The position numbers and the translations under genes are program-made. Of a stretch of 40,899 bases of DNA, positions 9,002 to 17,634 are shown in pieces. Every line of letters begins with the position of its first letter. Positions within the stretch are counted from its first letter, which is position 1. The stretch is taken from the NCBI GenBank assembly GCA_002428935.1, contig DIYG01000096.1:658-41556 (forward strand), read 5' to 3'. The notes under the pieces were generated by a model. The model was not told the DNA's origin and did not search any database. It saw nothing but the letters and a program-made list of their open reading frames with translations. The DNA comes from Halieaceae bacterium UBA6060. GTDB taxonomy: Bacteria; Pseudomonadota; Gammaproteobacteria; Pseudomonadales; Halieaceae.

Positions 9002-10288
9002 ATGATGGGCAGGCTAGGATGGGCATGGGTTGTTAGCGCATTGCTGTGCCTGGCACCGACCGTTTCCGCGCAAACGATCGCCCTGGTCGGCGGTAACGTG
9101 GTTGATATGGAGGGCGGAGCGCCGCTTGAAGACGCGGTAGTGCTGGTGGAAGGTGAGCGCATCGTCGCCATCGGTGCACGGAGCGAAGTGGCCATACCCG
9201 ATGGGGCTCGGGTGATTGATCAAAGCGGTCACTGGTTGATACCGGGCCTTATGAACATGCACGTTCACCTGGGTTTGATTTTGCCGGGCAAGATGGCGGC
9301 ACGCCTGGCCAACGAAACGGATGCGGCGTTAGCTCTGCGTATGGCTGAGGCGGCGCAAAAAGTGCTCCAGGCGGGCGTCACCACGATACGTATCCCAGGA
9401 GACAGCCGGCATGCGGATCTGGCTCTGGACCGATCTATTCGCCGAGGCGAGTCCCATGGGCCCAGGATCCATTCCGCTGGCGAGGCTTTAGTCATTACCG
9501 GGGGGCACGGTTCAGAGCCGGGCGTTTTGTACGCCGATGGCCCCTACGAATTGATCAAGGCCGCGCGTCAGCAGATCAGCCTCGGCGCGAACTGGATCAA
9601 GATCATGATTTCGGGCGGCATTGCCACGGATGGTGGCGGTATCGCCGAGGCATTGATGACGCCCGAAGAGATCGAGGCGGTAGTGGACGCAGCTCATCGC
9701 TTCGGTGCCAAAGTCGCCGCCCACTCGGGGTCTCCCATAGCAACCAAGGTGGCCGTGGAAGCGGGGGTCGATAGCATTGAGCACGGTTACATGTTGGACA
9801 GTGCTGTTCTGCGAAAAATGAAAAAAGCCGGCACCTGGCTCGTGCCTACCATCGTGGTGAGTCAACCGGCCACGGCCCCATTTTTTGAACGCATCGGTTC
9901 ACCAAAGTGGTACCTGGCCCGCCGCGAATCCGTGGGTAAGATTCACTGGGGGGCGCTCCAAACGGCCATTGAAGAAGATGTAAATATCGCGTTGGGCACG
10001 GATCAGTTACCCCATGAACCCAATGATGGTACAACCGCTACGGTACGCGAGGCGGAGTACTATGCGGAGGCGGGCATGACCCACCTCGGAGCCCTGCGCG
10101 CGGCCACCACCGAGACGGCGCGGATGCTTGGCGTCAGCGATGAAGTGGGTACCCTTGAGGTGGGTAAGTATGCGGATATTCTCGCTTTACCTAGCGATCC
10201 CACGAAGAACATCAGTGCGCTGCGGGAGCTTAACTTCGTCATGAAAGGCGGCCATGTGTATCGCGATGATCGCGCGGCTGCGCGCTGA
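9002..10288 (+). CDS. exported amidohydrolase (imidazolonepropionase/prolidase-like)
   Basis: A 428-residue metal-dependent hydrolase. A signal peptide (MMGRLGWAWVVSALLCLAPTVSA) places it in the periplasm. Superfamily residues are visible: MHVHLG (HxH), NWIKIMISGG (candidate carboxylated Lys), AAHSGS, IEHGYM and GTDQLPHE (catalytic Asp). Relatives of this class hydrolyse Xaa-Pro dipeptides, cyclic amides or organophosphates; the substrate is not determined by these motifs. The ATG at 9002 is preferred over 8993 because AGAGG is nine bases upstream of it. It lies 63 bases after the DUF885 gene and 54 before the permease, in one direction, and probably performs the second hydrolytic step. Confidence 0.9.
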   Translation: MMGRLGWAWVVSALLCLAPTVSAQTIALVGGNVVDMEGGAPLEDAVVLVEGERIVAIGARSEVAIPDGARVIDQSGHWLIPGLMNMHVHLGLILPGKMAARLANETDAALALRMAEAAQKVLQAGVTTIRIPGDSRHADLALDRSIRRGESHGPRIHSAGEALVITGGHGSEPGVLYADGPYELIKAARQQISLGANWIKIMISGGIATDGGGIAEALMTPEEIEAVVDAAHRFGAKVAAHSGSPIATKVAVEAGVDSIEHGYMLDSAVLRKMKKAGTWLVPTIVVSQPATAPFFERIGSPKWYLARRESVGKIHWGALQTAIEEDVNIALGTDQLPHEPNDGTTATVREAEYYAEAGMTHLGALRAATTETARMLGVSDEVGTLEVGKYADILALPSDPTKNISALRELNFVMKGGHVYRDDRAAAR

Positions 10289-10342
10289 TACCGCTGGGGT
10301 GAGTAGCGCCCCTTATCGGCCCTTCGACGAGTACATTACCCC

Positions 10343-11671
10343 GTGAGCGCGCCCGTTGGGTCTGTGCGAAGGGGCGGTTCACGGGTTCTCCATGCCTTAG
10401 CTAACCTCGTGGGGCCGGCGGCAGTTATGGCGGCGGGCACCATGGGCGCCGGTGCCATGGCGGCTTTTCTTTTGGCCGGTGCCTGGTTTCGCTACGACCT
10501 GCTCTGGGTGATTCTGCTGATGCTGCCCGTGTTCGTCGTCTCGGCGGATAGCTCTTCGCGGATCGGTGCTCTCAACCCCGATCGAGGCATGTTGTCCCTG
10601 GTGCGCAATCACATCAGCGGGTCTCTGGCCTGGATTATTCTATTGGTCGTGGTACCCGTGCACTTTCTCGTGACCATGGGGCAGGTGTCCGTCATGTCGT
10701 CGGCGACCCTGACCTTGCTAGCGCCGGAAAGTGGCTCTCCGGGACTACTGCTTCAGGTAGGCCTGGGCTTGCTGTTGGCCGGTGGAACCCTGTGGTTGGT
10801 ATTGTCCCGGGGCTACGAGCGTATGCAGCGGGTGATGACCGGCCTGATGGTGCTGATGTTTGTGTGCTTCTTGCTGGTAGCGCTGCGGGGTTTGACGGAG
10901 TGGCCGGCCATATTGCGCGGTTTTGTTCCGACCATGCCGGCGGACTTGCCGGTACCCGGTGGTAGTCCTCGTGTGGCGACCACCTCGATCATCGCCATGG
11001 TCGGAGCGGCCATCGCGCCGGCGGCATTATTGGGCTTGCCCTATATGTGTGCCGACGCGGGCGCGGGCCGCGACGAACTGGCCCAGGGCTTCCGCCAGTC
11101 GATTATCAATCTCGGCTTTGTGTTTGGCGCTTACGCCGTGTTGGTAGTCGTTGCTGGAGGGTATGCGCTGTATACCTTGCCCGATCACGCGAGCTTTGCC
11201 GATGTCGGACAGGCCTCCAATGTCCTGCGCGCGGCATTTCCTGGGTTTCTGGCGCCCATAGGCCCCGTGATCTTTTCTCTGGGATTGTTTACCGCGGCCA
11301 TGACCACTCTCGTGGTGGCGGCGCAGGTGACGATCTATTTTCTTCTGGATATGACCGGCTTTGAGTGGCGTTTTACGGAAGACAATCGTCGCTATCATTT
11401 GCTGTTGTCGGCCTTTGTGCTCTCGGCGGCAGCATTGGCGCCCCTGTGGGAGTTTCCCGCTTTGCTCAAGGTTATCCTCCTCATGGGCATCAATGTGGTG
11501 GTGATTCCCGTGGTCTATGTGATCGTCATTATCCTGTCGAATCGCACGGCGGTGATGCGCGGGGTTCCAACGCCCTGGTGGCGAAACGGCTTGCTTGCGA
11601 CGGGGCTAATCGCCTCCCTTGTCCTTGCGGTGGATAAGGCGCCGCAGTACTACGCTCTGCTCGTAGGTTAG
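10343..11671 (+). CDS. NRAMP-like inner-membrane permease lacking canonical metal ligands
   Basis: A 442-residue polytopic protein with about eleven hydrophobic segments. The N-terminal helix GPAAVMAAGTMGAGAMAA aligns by eye with NRAMP helix 1 (GPxxxxxxGYxDPGNxAT). The helix-6 equivalent is VGAAIAPAALLGLP. The metal-ligand motifs are replaced: DPGN becomes GAGA (residues 35-38) and MPH becomes APA (about 225-227). It therefore has the LeuT/APC-type fold but probably does not carry Mn2+ or Fe2+ by the standard mechanism. The context suggests transport of an organic product of the hydrolases upstream (inference). The GTG start has no obvious Shine-Dalgarno, so the start is uncertain. Confidence 0.78.
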   Translation: MSAPVGSVRRGGSRVLHALANLVGPAAVMAAGTMGAGAMAAFLLAGAWFRYDLLWVILLMLPVFVVSADSSSRIGALNPDRGMLSLVRNHISGSLAWIILLVVVPVHFLVTMGQVSVMSSATLTLLAPESGSPGLLLQVGLGLLLAGGTLWLVLSRGYERMQRVMTGLMVLMFVCFLLVALRGLTEWPAILRGFVPTMPADLPVPGGSPRVATTSIIAMVGAAIAPAALLGLPYMCADAGAGRDELAQGFRQSIINLGFVFGAYAVLVVVAGGYALYTLPDHASFADVGQASNVLRAAFPGFLAPIGPVIFSLGLFTAAMTTLVVAAQVTIYFLLDMTGFEWRFTEDNRRYHLLLSAFVLSAAALAPLWEFPALLKVILLMGINVVVIPVVYVIVIILSNRTAVMRGVPTPWWRNGLLATGLIASLVLAVDKAPQYYALLVG

Positions 11672-11689
11672 ACCCCAAGGCTAGACCCC

Positions 11690-11714
11690 AAGCCAAGGGG
11701 CGCCCTTGTTGCTT
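11690..11714 (+). terminator. stem-loop after the permease gene
   Basis: A perfect 6-base stem CAAGGG/CCCTTG with a GCG loop is flanked by an extra AAGC/GCTT pair across a 2-base bulge. It lies 18 bases after the permease stop. The trailing sequence is only partly T-rich, so termination is plausible but not certain. Confidence 0.4.
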
Positions 11715-11758
11715 GACGTTGATCTCTGGCGTTCGAGATTCGTTGCGGCCATCGCTAC

Positions 11759-11791
11759 ACCGATCTCAATGTGTCGGTCGGTTTTGTTTTT
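11759..11791 (+). terminator. candidate intrinsic terminator before a T-rich run
   Basis: ACCGA/TCGGT form a 5-base stem with a 10-base loop. The T-rich run TTTTGTTTTT starts four bases later. The element is placed between the convergent permease and DUF2490 genes and would end rightward transcripts. The stem is short, hence moderate confidence. Confidence 0.4.
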
Positions 11792-11817
11792 GAGTCCCTG
11801 AGCCCTTGAGACGTCGC

Positions 11818-12525
11818 CTACGGCAAGGCGAGATTAAGGTTTAGCTGTAGGATGTGGTCGGCGCGGGCGATGGGGCCACTATCGACATAAATCCACTGGT
11901 AGCCCAGTTCAAGCTTTGTGCTGGGCGTGACGCGATACCCCAGCCCGCCGCCGAGGCGGTTTTGATTCAGTCCCCGATCCAGAAGTCCGGTTTCCTCGCT
12001 GAGGGAGACGAGGATTTCGTCACCCACCACGAGATACGCGCCCGTGTCCGCCAGGGGGCGCTCGTGGGTCAATTGGTAGCGCAAGCGGTACACGGGATCT
12101 GCAAAGGCGGTGAGGTCTCGATGCTCCAGCCGCAGGCGATGTTTGAGGGCCAGATCCCAAAGACTGGTCCCCCAGCGTAGCTCCGGAATCAATCGCCGTT
12201 CCACGGTCCCCGAATCCGCACGGAAAAACTCGATGCCCATGGCCGCGGTCACTCCGTTACTCATGCGGTAGGCCCCCATGAGCTGATACTGCTGTAATCG
12301 CTGATCGCCGAGAACCTCGGAGTAGCGGCTGCGGTAGCGCATGGATACGCGCTGTACCTCGCCCAGGGGCGCGCTGGCGTTGGCCGTGATCCAGGTCTGG
12401 GTTTCCCGATCCACAGGGAATGCCAACCCCGAATATAGGGCCAAGACCAGTACCGCGAAAAAGCCGCGGGGTAAGGTAACGCACTCACGGCAGCGACGGC
12501 CCAGGTGGGGCAGAGGCTTTAGCAC
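11818..12525 (-). CDS. DUF2490-type outer-membrane beta-barrel protein
   Basis: A 235-residue protein. An N-terminal hydrophobic segment (GFFAVLVLALYSGLAFPV) acts as the export signal. The mature part opens with ETQTWITANASAPLG and has repeated alternating strands (RVSMRYRSRYSE, LRLEHRD, YRLRYQLTHERPL, LELGYQWIYVDSG). It ends in LNLNLALP. This is the pattern of DUF2490 proteins, thought to be outer-membrane barrels of unknown role. The start is a GTG with only a weak upstream signal; a slightly later start is possible. The gene stands alone, convergent with the permease and divergent from the GltD-like gene. Confidence 0.75.
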   Translation of the reverse strand: MLKPLPHLGRRCRECVTLPRGFFAVLVLALYSGLAFPVDRETQTWITANASAPLGEVQRVSMRYRSRYSEVLGDQRLQQYQLMGAYRMSNGVTAAMGIEFFRADSGTVERRLIPELRWGTSLWDLALKHRLRLEHRDLTAFADPVYRLRYQLTHERPLADTGAYLVVGDEILVSLSEETGLLDRGLNQNRLGGGLGYRVTPSTKLELGYQWIYVDSGPIARADHILQLNLNLALP

Positions 12526-12783
12526 GCTAAGCGCTCGGTATGGCGTTTGGGATTCGGGTGATCCGGCATGTTTTCTTCGTGGGTCGCGTTCAGCGCGCTA
12601 TTTGACCGCAGAAGCTCTCCGGCTTCCAGGATCAGATTGACCGTGCCCTCTGATTCTTTTTCAGTGCTTTGCATGTTCTTTCACCGTCGGGCAATTGCTG
12701 CCACAATACTTGCATAACAGAACAAACCTGCCGCTTTAGAGTTCCAAGAACCGAAGCCGGCATAGCACAGGGGGACTGTGACG

Positions 12784-14601
12784 ATGAAGCCGACCGATAT
12801 CGGTGACCCCGAGTACTTCCACAAGGTGGTGGACTGCCAATACGGCTGTCCTGCCCACACACCCGTTCCTGAATACATACGCTTGATCGCCGCCGGCCGT
12901 TACACCGACGCCTATATGGTGAACTGGGAATCGAACGTGTTCCCCGGCGTGTTGGGGCGGACCTGTGATCGGCCCTGCGAACCGGCCTGCCGACGGGGAC
13001 GGGTGGAAGAAGAGCCGGTAGCGATCTGCCGCCTCAAACGTGTCGCGGCGGATCACAAGGATTCCATTGACGATCGCCTGCCGGAAATTCCGGCGAATAA
13101 GAACGGCAAGCGCATTGCGCTCATTGGCGGTGGTCCAGCCTCGCTCACGGTCGCGCGAGATCTTGCCCCGCTGGGCTACACCATTGATCTCTACGACGAT
13201 CAGCCCCTGGCGGGCGGCTTTATGCGTAGCCAGATTCCCTCCTTTCGTTTACCCCTGTCTGTCCTTGATGAAGAAGTGGACTACATCCTGGCCATGGGGA
13301 TCACCTCCCATCTGCGTACCCACGTAGACAGCCTGAAATCCATCCTCGATCAACCCTACGACGCCATCTTTGTGGGTACGGGAGCGCCCCGAGGATCTGA
13401 TCTCGATATCCCCGGTCGCCAGGAATGTGCCGCGCACATTCACGTGGGCATTGACTGGCTGTCCTCCGTGGCTTTCGAGCATCTGGGCAAGGTTGGTAAG
13501 CGGGTTTTGGTACTCGGTGGCGGGAATACCGCCATGGATTGCTGTCGCACGGCCCGTCGTCTCGGCGGTGAAGACGTCAAGGTGGTGGTCCGTTCCGAGT
13601 TCGAAAAAATGAAAGCCTCGCCCTGGGAAATCGAAGATGCCATCGCCGAGGATATTCCCATCTTCAACAACCATGTGCCGCGGGAGTTTGTACACGAAGA
13701 CGGTCAGCTCAAAGGCATGATCTTCGACAAGGTCGACGTGGTTTATGACGACGCGGGCAAGCGTTCCCTGGTGCCCACGGGGGAAGAGGTGTTCTTTGAA
13801 GCCGACGACGTGCTCATCGCCATCGGCCAGGACAACGCCTTTCCCTGGATCGAGCGGGATCTTGGTATTGAATTTGGCAAGTGGGATATGCCGGTCCTCG
13901 ATAAGGTCACCTTCCAGAGCACCCTGGACAAGGTCTTCTTCGGTGGCGATGCGGCCTTTGGCCCGGAGAACATCATTACCGCCGTCGCCCATGGTCATCA
14001 GGCCGCTATTTCCATTGACCGCTTTCTCCAGGGCGGAGATGTGCACGATCGCCCAGCACCGGGCGTCAATCTCGTCAGCCAGAAAATGGGGGTCCACGAG
14101 TGGAGCTATGACAGCGCCATAACCATCGACGAACGTTTCAAGGTTCCCCATGCCGACAAAACCGCGGCTCTCAAGGATCGCAAGTTGGAGGTGGAACTGG
14201 GCTTCGATCAGGAGGTGGCGTTCCACGAGGCCCAGCGCTGCCTGAACTGCGATGTGCAGACCGTGTTCACGGAAGAAAAGTGCATCGAATGCGACGCCTG
14301 TGTCGATATTTGCCCCACAAGCTGCATCAACTTTATCAGTAACGCGGAAGAGGAGGCCCTGCGGCCCGCGCTGCGTATTCCCGCCCGCAACAGTGAGCAG
14401 GATATCTACGTATCCGCGGAATTGGCCCAAACCCAGCGGGTTATGGCCAAGGATGAAGACGTCTGCCTTCACTGCGGTTTATGTGCCGAGCGCTGCCCCA
14501 CCGGCGCCTGGGACATGCAGCAATTTTTCTACACCGTGACCAAGGCCGGTGCCCTCAACCACGCGGGGATGGAGATGCCATGCAGGCAAAGCACGCGGTA
14601 A
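12784..14601 (+). CDS. GltD-like FAD/NAD(P) oxidoreductase with N- and C-terminal Fe-S domains
   Basis: A 605-residue cytosolic flavoprotein. Domains in order: an N-terminal GltD-type Cys cluster (CQYGCPAHTPVPEY and CDRPCEPAC, about residues 18-75); an FAD-binding Rossmann motif (LIGGGPASLTVARDL, about 110); a second nucleotide-binding motif (VLGGGNTAMDC, about 245); an FGGDAAFGPENI segment; and a C-terminal double [4Fe-4S] ferredoxin (CIECDACVDICP and CLHCGLCAERCP, about 500-575). It resembles the NADPH-oxidising subunits of GltD, Nfn and similar enzymes. It overlaps the 2-oxoacid:ferredoxin oxidoreductase alpha gene by 22 bases, so it is probably the electron link between NAD(P)H and ferredoxin for that enzyme. 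The ATG is chosen over a GTG six bases upstream because it stands at better spacing from GGGG. Confidence 0.88.
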   Translation: MKPTDIGDPEYFHKVVDCQYGCPAHTPVPEYIRLIAAGRYTDAYMVNWESNVFPGVLGRTCDRPCEPACRRGRVEEEPVAICRLKRVAADHKDSIDDRLPEIPANKNGKRIALIGGGPASLTVARDLAPLGYTIDLYDDQPLAGGFMRSQIPSFRLPLSVLDEEVDYILAMGITSHLRTHVDSLKSILDQPYDAIFVGTGAPRGSDLDIPGRQECAAHIHVGIDWLSSVAFEHLGKVGKRVLVLGGGNTAMDCCRTARRLGGEDVKVVVRSEFEKMKASPWEIEDAIAEDIPIFNNHVPREFVHEDGQLKGMIFDKVDVVYDDAGKRSLVPTGEEVFFEADDVLIAIGQDNAFPWIERDLGIEFGKWDMPVLDKVTFQSTLDKVFFGGDAAFGPENIITAVAHGHQAAISIDRFLQGGDVHDRPAPGVNLVSQKMGVHEWSYDSAITIDERFKVPHADKTAALKDRKLEVELGFDQEVAFHEAQRCLNCDVQTVFTEEKCIECDACVDICPTSCINFISNAEEEALRPALRIPARNSEQDIYVSAELAQTQRVMAKDEDVCLHCGLCAERCPTGAWDMQQFFYTVTKAGALNHAGMEMPCRQSTR

Positions 14602-16475
14602 ACGATTTTGTAATCAAGTTTGCAAACGTCAACGGCACGGGTTCTGCCAGTGCCAACGGTATGTTTGCCAAGGCGATATTTCGCATGGGCATCCCCGTTA
14701 GCCCACGGAATATCTTCCCCTCGAATATTCAGGGTATGCCTACCTGGTATGAAGTGCGTGTCAGCGAGGCGGGATATCTCGGCCGGCGGGGCGGAACGGA
14801 CATCATGGTCTGCGTCAATCCGCAGAGCATGGCCAAGGATGTCGCCGCCGTAGACCCGGGGGGGTACTTCGTCTACGACTCTACGAAGCCTCTGGACTTG
14901 CGCATGGTGCGCGACGATATCCACTATATCGGCATTCCTTTCACAGAGATTTGCCTGCGGGAATACACCGATGCGCGGCAGCGCTTACTGTTCAAGAACG
15001 TTATCTATGTGGGTGCCCTGGCGGCGCTCTTGAATATCGATTTCGAGATTCTAAAAAACCTCGTTGAAGATCAGTTCAAGGGCAAAGAGAAACTGATCAC
15101 GCCAAATATCTACGCCCTGGAGCTGGGTTACCAGTACGCCCATGAGCATTTTGAATGCCCCATGGCGATTCGCCTGGAGCGGGGCCGGGAAGTGGCCAAG
15201 CACATTCGCGACTTCGATCAGATTCTTATGGATGGCAATACCGCTGCCGCCCTGGGTGCCGTGTACGGCGGAGCCACCGTAGCGGCGTGGTATCCCATTA
15301 CACCGTCCACCTCGGTGGTTGATGCCTTTGATCGCTACTGTCGTCGTCTGCGCATCGACCCCGGCACGGGGAAGAAGAACTACGCCATTGTGCAGGCCGA
15401 AGATGAGCTGGCCGCCATGGGTATGGTGATCGGTGCCAACTGGAACGGCGCCCGGGCGTTCACCGCCACCAGCGGGCCAGGTTTGTCGCTGATGGGTGAG
15501 TTCCTTGGACTGGCCTACTTCGCCGAGGTCCCCGCGGTGCTTATCGATGTGCAGCGTTCGGGGCCATCCACGGGAATGCCGACCCGTACGCAGCAATCCG
15601 ATGTTCTGGCCGCCGCCTATGCCTCTCATGGCGATACCAAGCATGTACTGCTGTTTCCAGCGACACCCGCAGAATGCTTTGGCATGACCCTCAACGCCTT
15701 TGATCTTGCCGAGCGCTTGCAGACGCCGGTGATCATGATGTCGGATCTCGATCTGGGTATGAATGAATGGATGTCTCCGCCCCTGGAGTTTGACGATGCT
15801 TACACCTATGACCGCGGTAAAGTTCTAGACGGCGAAGCGCTGGACAAGCTCGATGAGCGCTTTGGTCGATACCTCGACGTGGACGGTGATGGTATTCCCT
15901 ACCGTACCTATCCCGGCGCGCACCCCGACAAAGGCGCGTACTTCACCCGCGGGTCCTCAAAGGACGAGTACGCGGCGTATACGGAAGACGGTCAGGCCTA
16001 TGTGCGCAACATGGATCGCCTGCTGCAGAAGTTTGAAACCGCCAAGGAGCTGGTGCCCGAGGCCAAAATCAAGTTGGCCGGGGAAAAGCCCACGGAGTAT
16101 GGCGTGATGTTCTTCGGCACCACCGCCTCGCCGAGTTACGAAGCGGTGGAGATGCTTGAGAAAGAGGGCATGGCGCTGGACACCTGTCGCATCCGAGCCT
16201 TCCCCTTCAATACGGAAGTGGAAGACTTCATCAGCCAACACGAACGGATATTTGTTATTGAACAGAATCGTGACGGTCAGATGCGCCGGTTGTTGATCAA
16301 CGAAACCGCCGTACGCGCCAAATCGAAGCTGGTCCCCGTGCTTGAATACGATGGACTACCGATCACCGCGCGAAAGATTGCCGCGACCATGCGCAGCTAC
16401 CTTCGAGAGGCCGGCGTCGTGTCTTTGAGCGACGCCCGCGATGCCCGTGATGGCCTGGAGCAAGCAAACTCATGA
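14580..16475 (+). CDS. korA: 2-oxoacid:acceptor oxidoreductase, alpha subunit (gamma-alpha fusion)
   Basis: A 631-residue subunit. The gamma domain (about 1-190) contains NVNGTGSASANGMFAKA. The alpha domain (from about 215) has AAWYPITPSTSVVDAF, SGPGLSLMGE and VQRSGPSTGMPTRTQQSD, all characteristic of KorA/PorA-type enzymes. A C-terminal transketolase-like domain carries FFGTTASPS. With KorB it would oxidatively decarboxylate a 2-oxoacid to the acyl-CoA, passing electrons to ferredoxin, or run in reverse. 2-Oxoglutarate is the most likely substrate by family resemblance, but branched-chain or other 2-oxoacids are not excluded. The start ATG has GGAG five bases upstream and lies inside the end of the GltD-like gene. 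The stop overlaps the korB start (ATGA). Confidence 0.9.
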   Translation: MQAKHAVNDFVIKFANVNGTGSASANGMFAKAIFRMGIPVSPRNIFPSNIQGMPTWYEVRVSEAGYLGRRGGTDIMVCVNPQSMAKDVAAVDPGGYFVYDSTKPLDLRMVRDDIHYIGIPFTEICLREYTDARQRLLFKNVIYVGALAALLNIDFEILKNLVEDQFKGKEKLITPNIYALELGYQYAHEHFECPMAIRLERGREVAKHIRDFDQILMDGNTAAALGAVYGGATVAAWYPITPSTSVVDAFDRYCRRLRIDPGTGKKNYAIVQAEDELAAMGMVIGANWNGARAFTATSGPGLSLMGEFLGLAYFAEVPAVLIDVQRSGPSTGMPTRTQQSDVLAAAYASHGDTKHVLLFPATPAECFGMTLNAFDLAERLQTPVIMMSDLDLGMNEWMSPPLEFDDAYTYDRGKVLDGEALDKLDERFGRYLDVDGDGIPYRTYPGAHPDKGAYFTRGSSKDEYAAYTEDGQAYVRNMDRLLQKFETAKELVPEAKIKLAGEKPTEYGVMFFGTTASPSYEAVEMLEKEGMALDTCRIRAFPFNTEVEDFISQHERIFVIEQNRDGQMRRLLINETAVRAKSKLVPVLEYDGLPITARKIAATMRSYLREAGVVSLSDARDARDGLEQANS

Positions 16476-17521
16476 CCTATCTCAGACCTCAATTTCGCCA
16501 TCCCGATTCACCGGTCAATCGCTTGGGCTATACGCGACAGCACTACGAGGGTGGCCTTTCCACACTGTGCGCGGGCTGCGGCCACGACTCCATCAGCGCG
16601 GCGATTATCGACGCCTGCTTTGAGTTGAATATCGAGCCCCATAAGGTCGCCAAGCTTTCCGGTATTGGCTGCTCATCAAAGACACCGGCTTACTTCCTTA
16701 ACGGCTCTCACAGTTTCAACAGCGTCCACGGTCGCATGCCGTCCGTGGCCACGGGAGCGAACCTGGCGAACCGTGATCTTATCTACATCGGTGTTTCCGG
16801 CGATGGCGATACCGCGTCTATCGGCATGGGGCAATTTGCCCATGTGGTGCGGCGCAATCTGAATATGGCCTACATCGTTGAGAACAACGGCTGCTACGGC
16901 CTGACCAAGGGCCAGGACTCGGCGACCATGGATCTTGAGTCGCGCAGCAAAAAGGGTGACGTGAACATGTACTCACCCATCGATCTGGTGAAAATCGCCA
17001 TCGAGATCGGAGCGACCTTTGTGGGCCGCAGTTTCTCCGGCGACAAAGAGCAGTTGGTGCCCCTCTTGAAAGCGGCGGTCAGCCATCGTGGTTTCGCCCT
17101 GCTGGATGTGGTGTCTCCCTGCGTTACCTTTAACAATCATGAAGGCTCCACCAAGAGTTACGCGCATATGCGTAACAATAACGATGCCATGCCCGTGGAC
17201 TTTGTGCCCATGCGCCAGGAAATCACCGCAAGCTACGATGCGGGCACAACGCACGAGGTGTGCATGCACGATGGCTCTGTGGTGCGGTTGCACAAGGCCA
17301 GCGAGGAATACGATATCGAGGATCGCCAGTCAGCGCTGCAGGCGATTCACCACCACGCCTCCCAGGGCAAGATTCTCACGGGGCTGTTGTATATCAACCG
17401 GGATGGCGAAGAACTCCACGAAGCCCTGGGCACGGCCCGACGGCCGCTCAACGAGTTGACAGAGAAAGAGCTGTGTCCCGGATCGCGGTTTCTGGACAGT
17501 ATCAACGCTGGATTGCGCTGA
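16472..17521 (+). CDS. korB: 2-oxoacid:acceptor oxidoreductase, beta subunit
   Basis: A 349-residue TPP-binding subunit. TLCAGCGHDSI and GIGCSSKTP supply the Cys ligands for a [4Fe-4S] cluster, with a further Cys in SPCVTFNN. The TPP/Mg motif is SGDGDTASIGMGQ followed by ENNGCYGLTKGQ. The length fits KorB-type beta subunits. The start codon overlaps the korA stop by four bases (ATGA), so the two are translationally coupled. Together with the GltD-like flavoprotein, the three genes form a self-contained redox unit. The C-terminal Cys-free tail is not informative. Confidence 0.92.
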   Translation: MTYLRPQFRHPDSPVNRLGYTRQHYEGGLSTLCAGCGHDSISAAIIDACFELNIEPHKVAKLSGIGCSSKTPAYFLNGSHSFNSVHGRMPSVATGANLANRDLIYIGVSGDGDTASIGMGQFAHVVRRNLNMAYIVENNGCYGLTKGQDSATMDLESRSKKGDVNMYSPIDLVKIAIEIGATFVGRSFSGDKEQLVPLLKAAVSHRGFALLDVVSPCVTFNNHEGSTKSYAHMRNNNDAMPVDFVPMRQEITASYDAGTTHEVCMHDGSVVRLHKASEEYDIEDRQSALQAIHHHASQGKILTGLLYINRDGEELHEALGTARRPLNELTEKELCPGSRFLDSINAGLR

Positions 17522-17540
17522 GTACGCGTAACCCAAGCTT

Positions 17541-17624
17541 CGGGCTTCGGCTTGTAGCCCGCGTATCCACGGCTTCTCTGCCGTCGAAGGTTCAGCGTTG
17601 AGCATCGGACACCGGTCTCCGATG
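17541..17624. terminator. cluster of three stem-loops between convergent genes
   Basis: Three short perfect inverted repeats follow each other after korB: CGGGC/GCCCG (17541-17561), ACGGC/GCCGT (17569-17584) and CATCGGA/TCCGATG (17603-17624, loop containing ACCGGT). None is followed by a T-tract, so Rho-independent termination is doubtful. They may protect 3' ends of the convergent transcripts. Confidence 0.3.
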
Positions 17625-17634
17625 GTGGCGGAAT

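Noticed and set aside
12526..12783. Promoter sought in the 250-base gap between DUF2490 and the GltD-like gene
   Set aside because: TTGACC- and TTGCTG-like hexamers occur, but none has a convincing -10 at 16-18 bases. Only a small GAAGC/GCTTC hairpin is visible.
13249..14472. Long open frame on the minus strand opposite the GltD-like gene
   Set aside because: It lies fully within a well-supported gene with clear Fe-S and FAD motifs. High-GC codon bias commonly leaves the opposite strand open, and it shows no recognisable domain.
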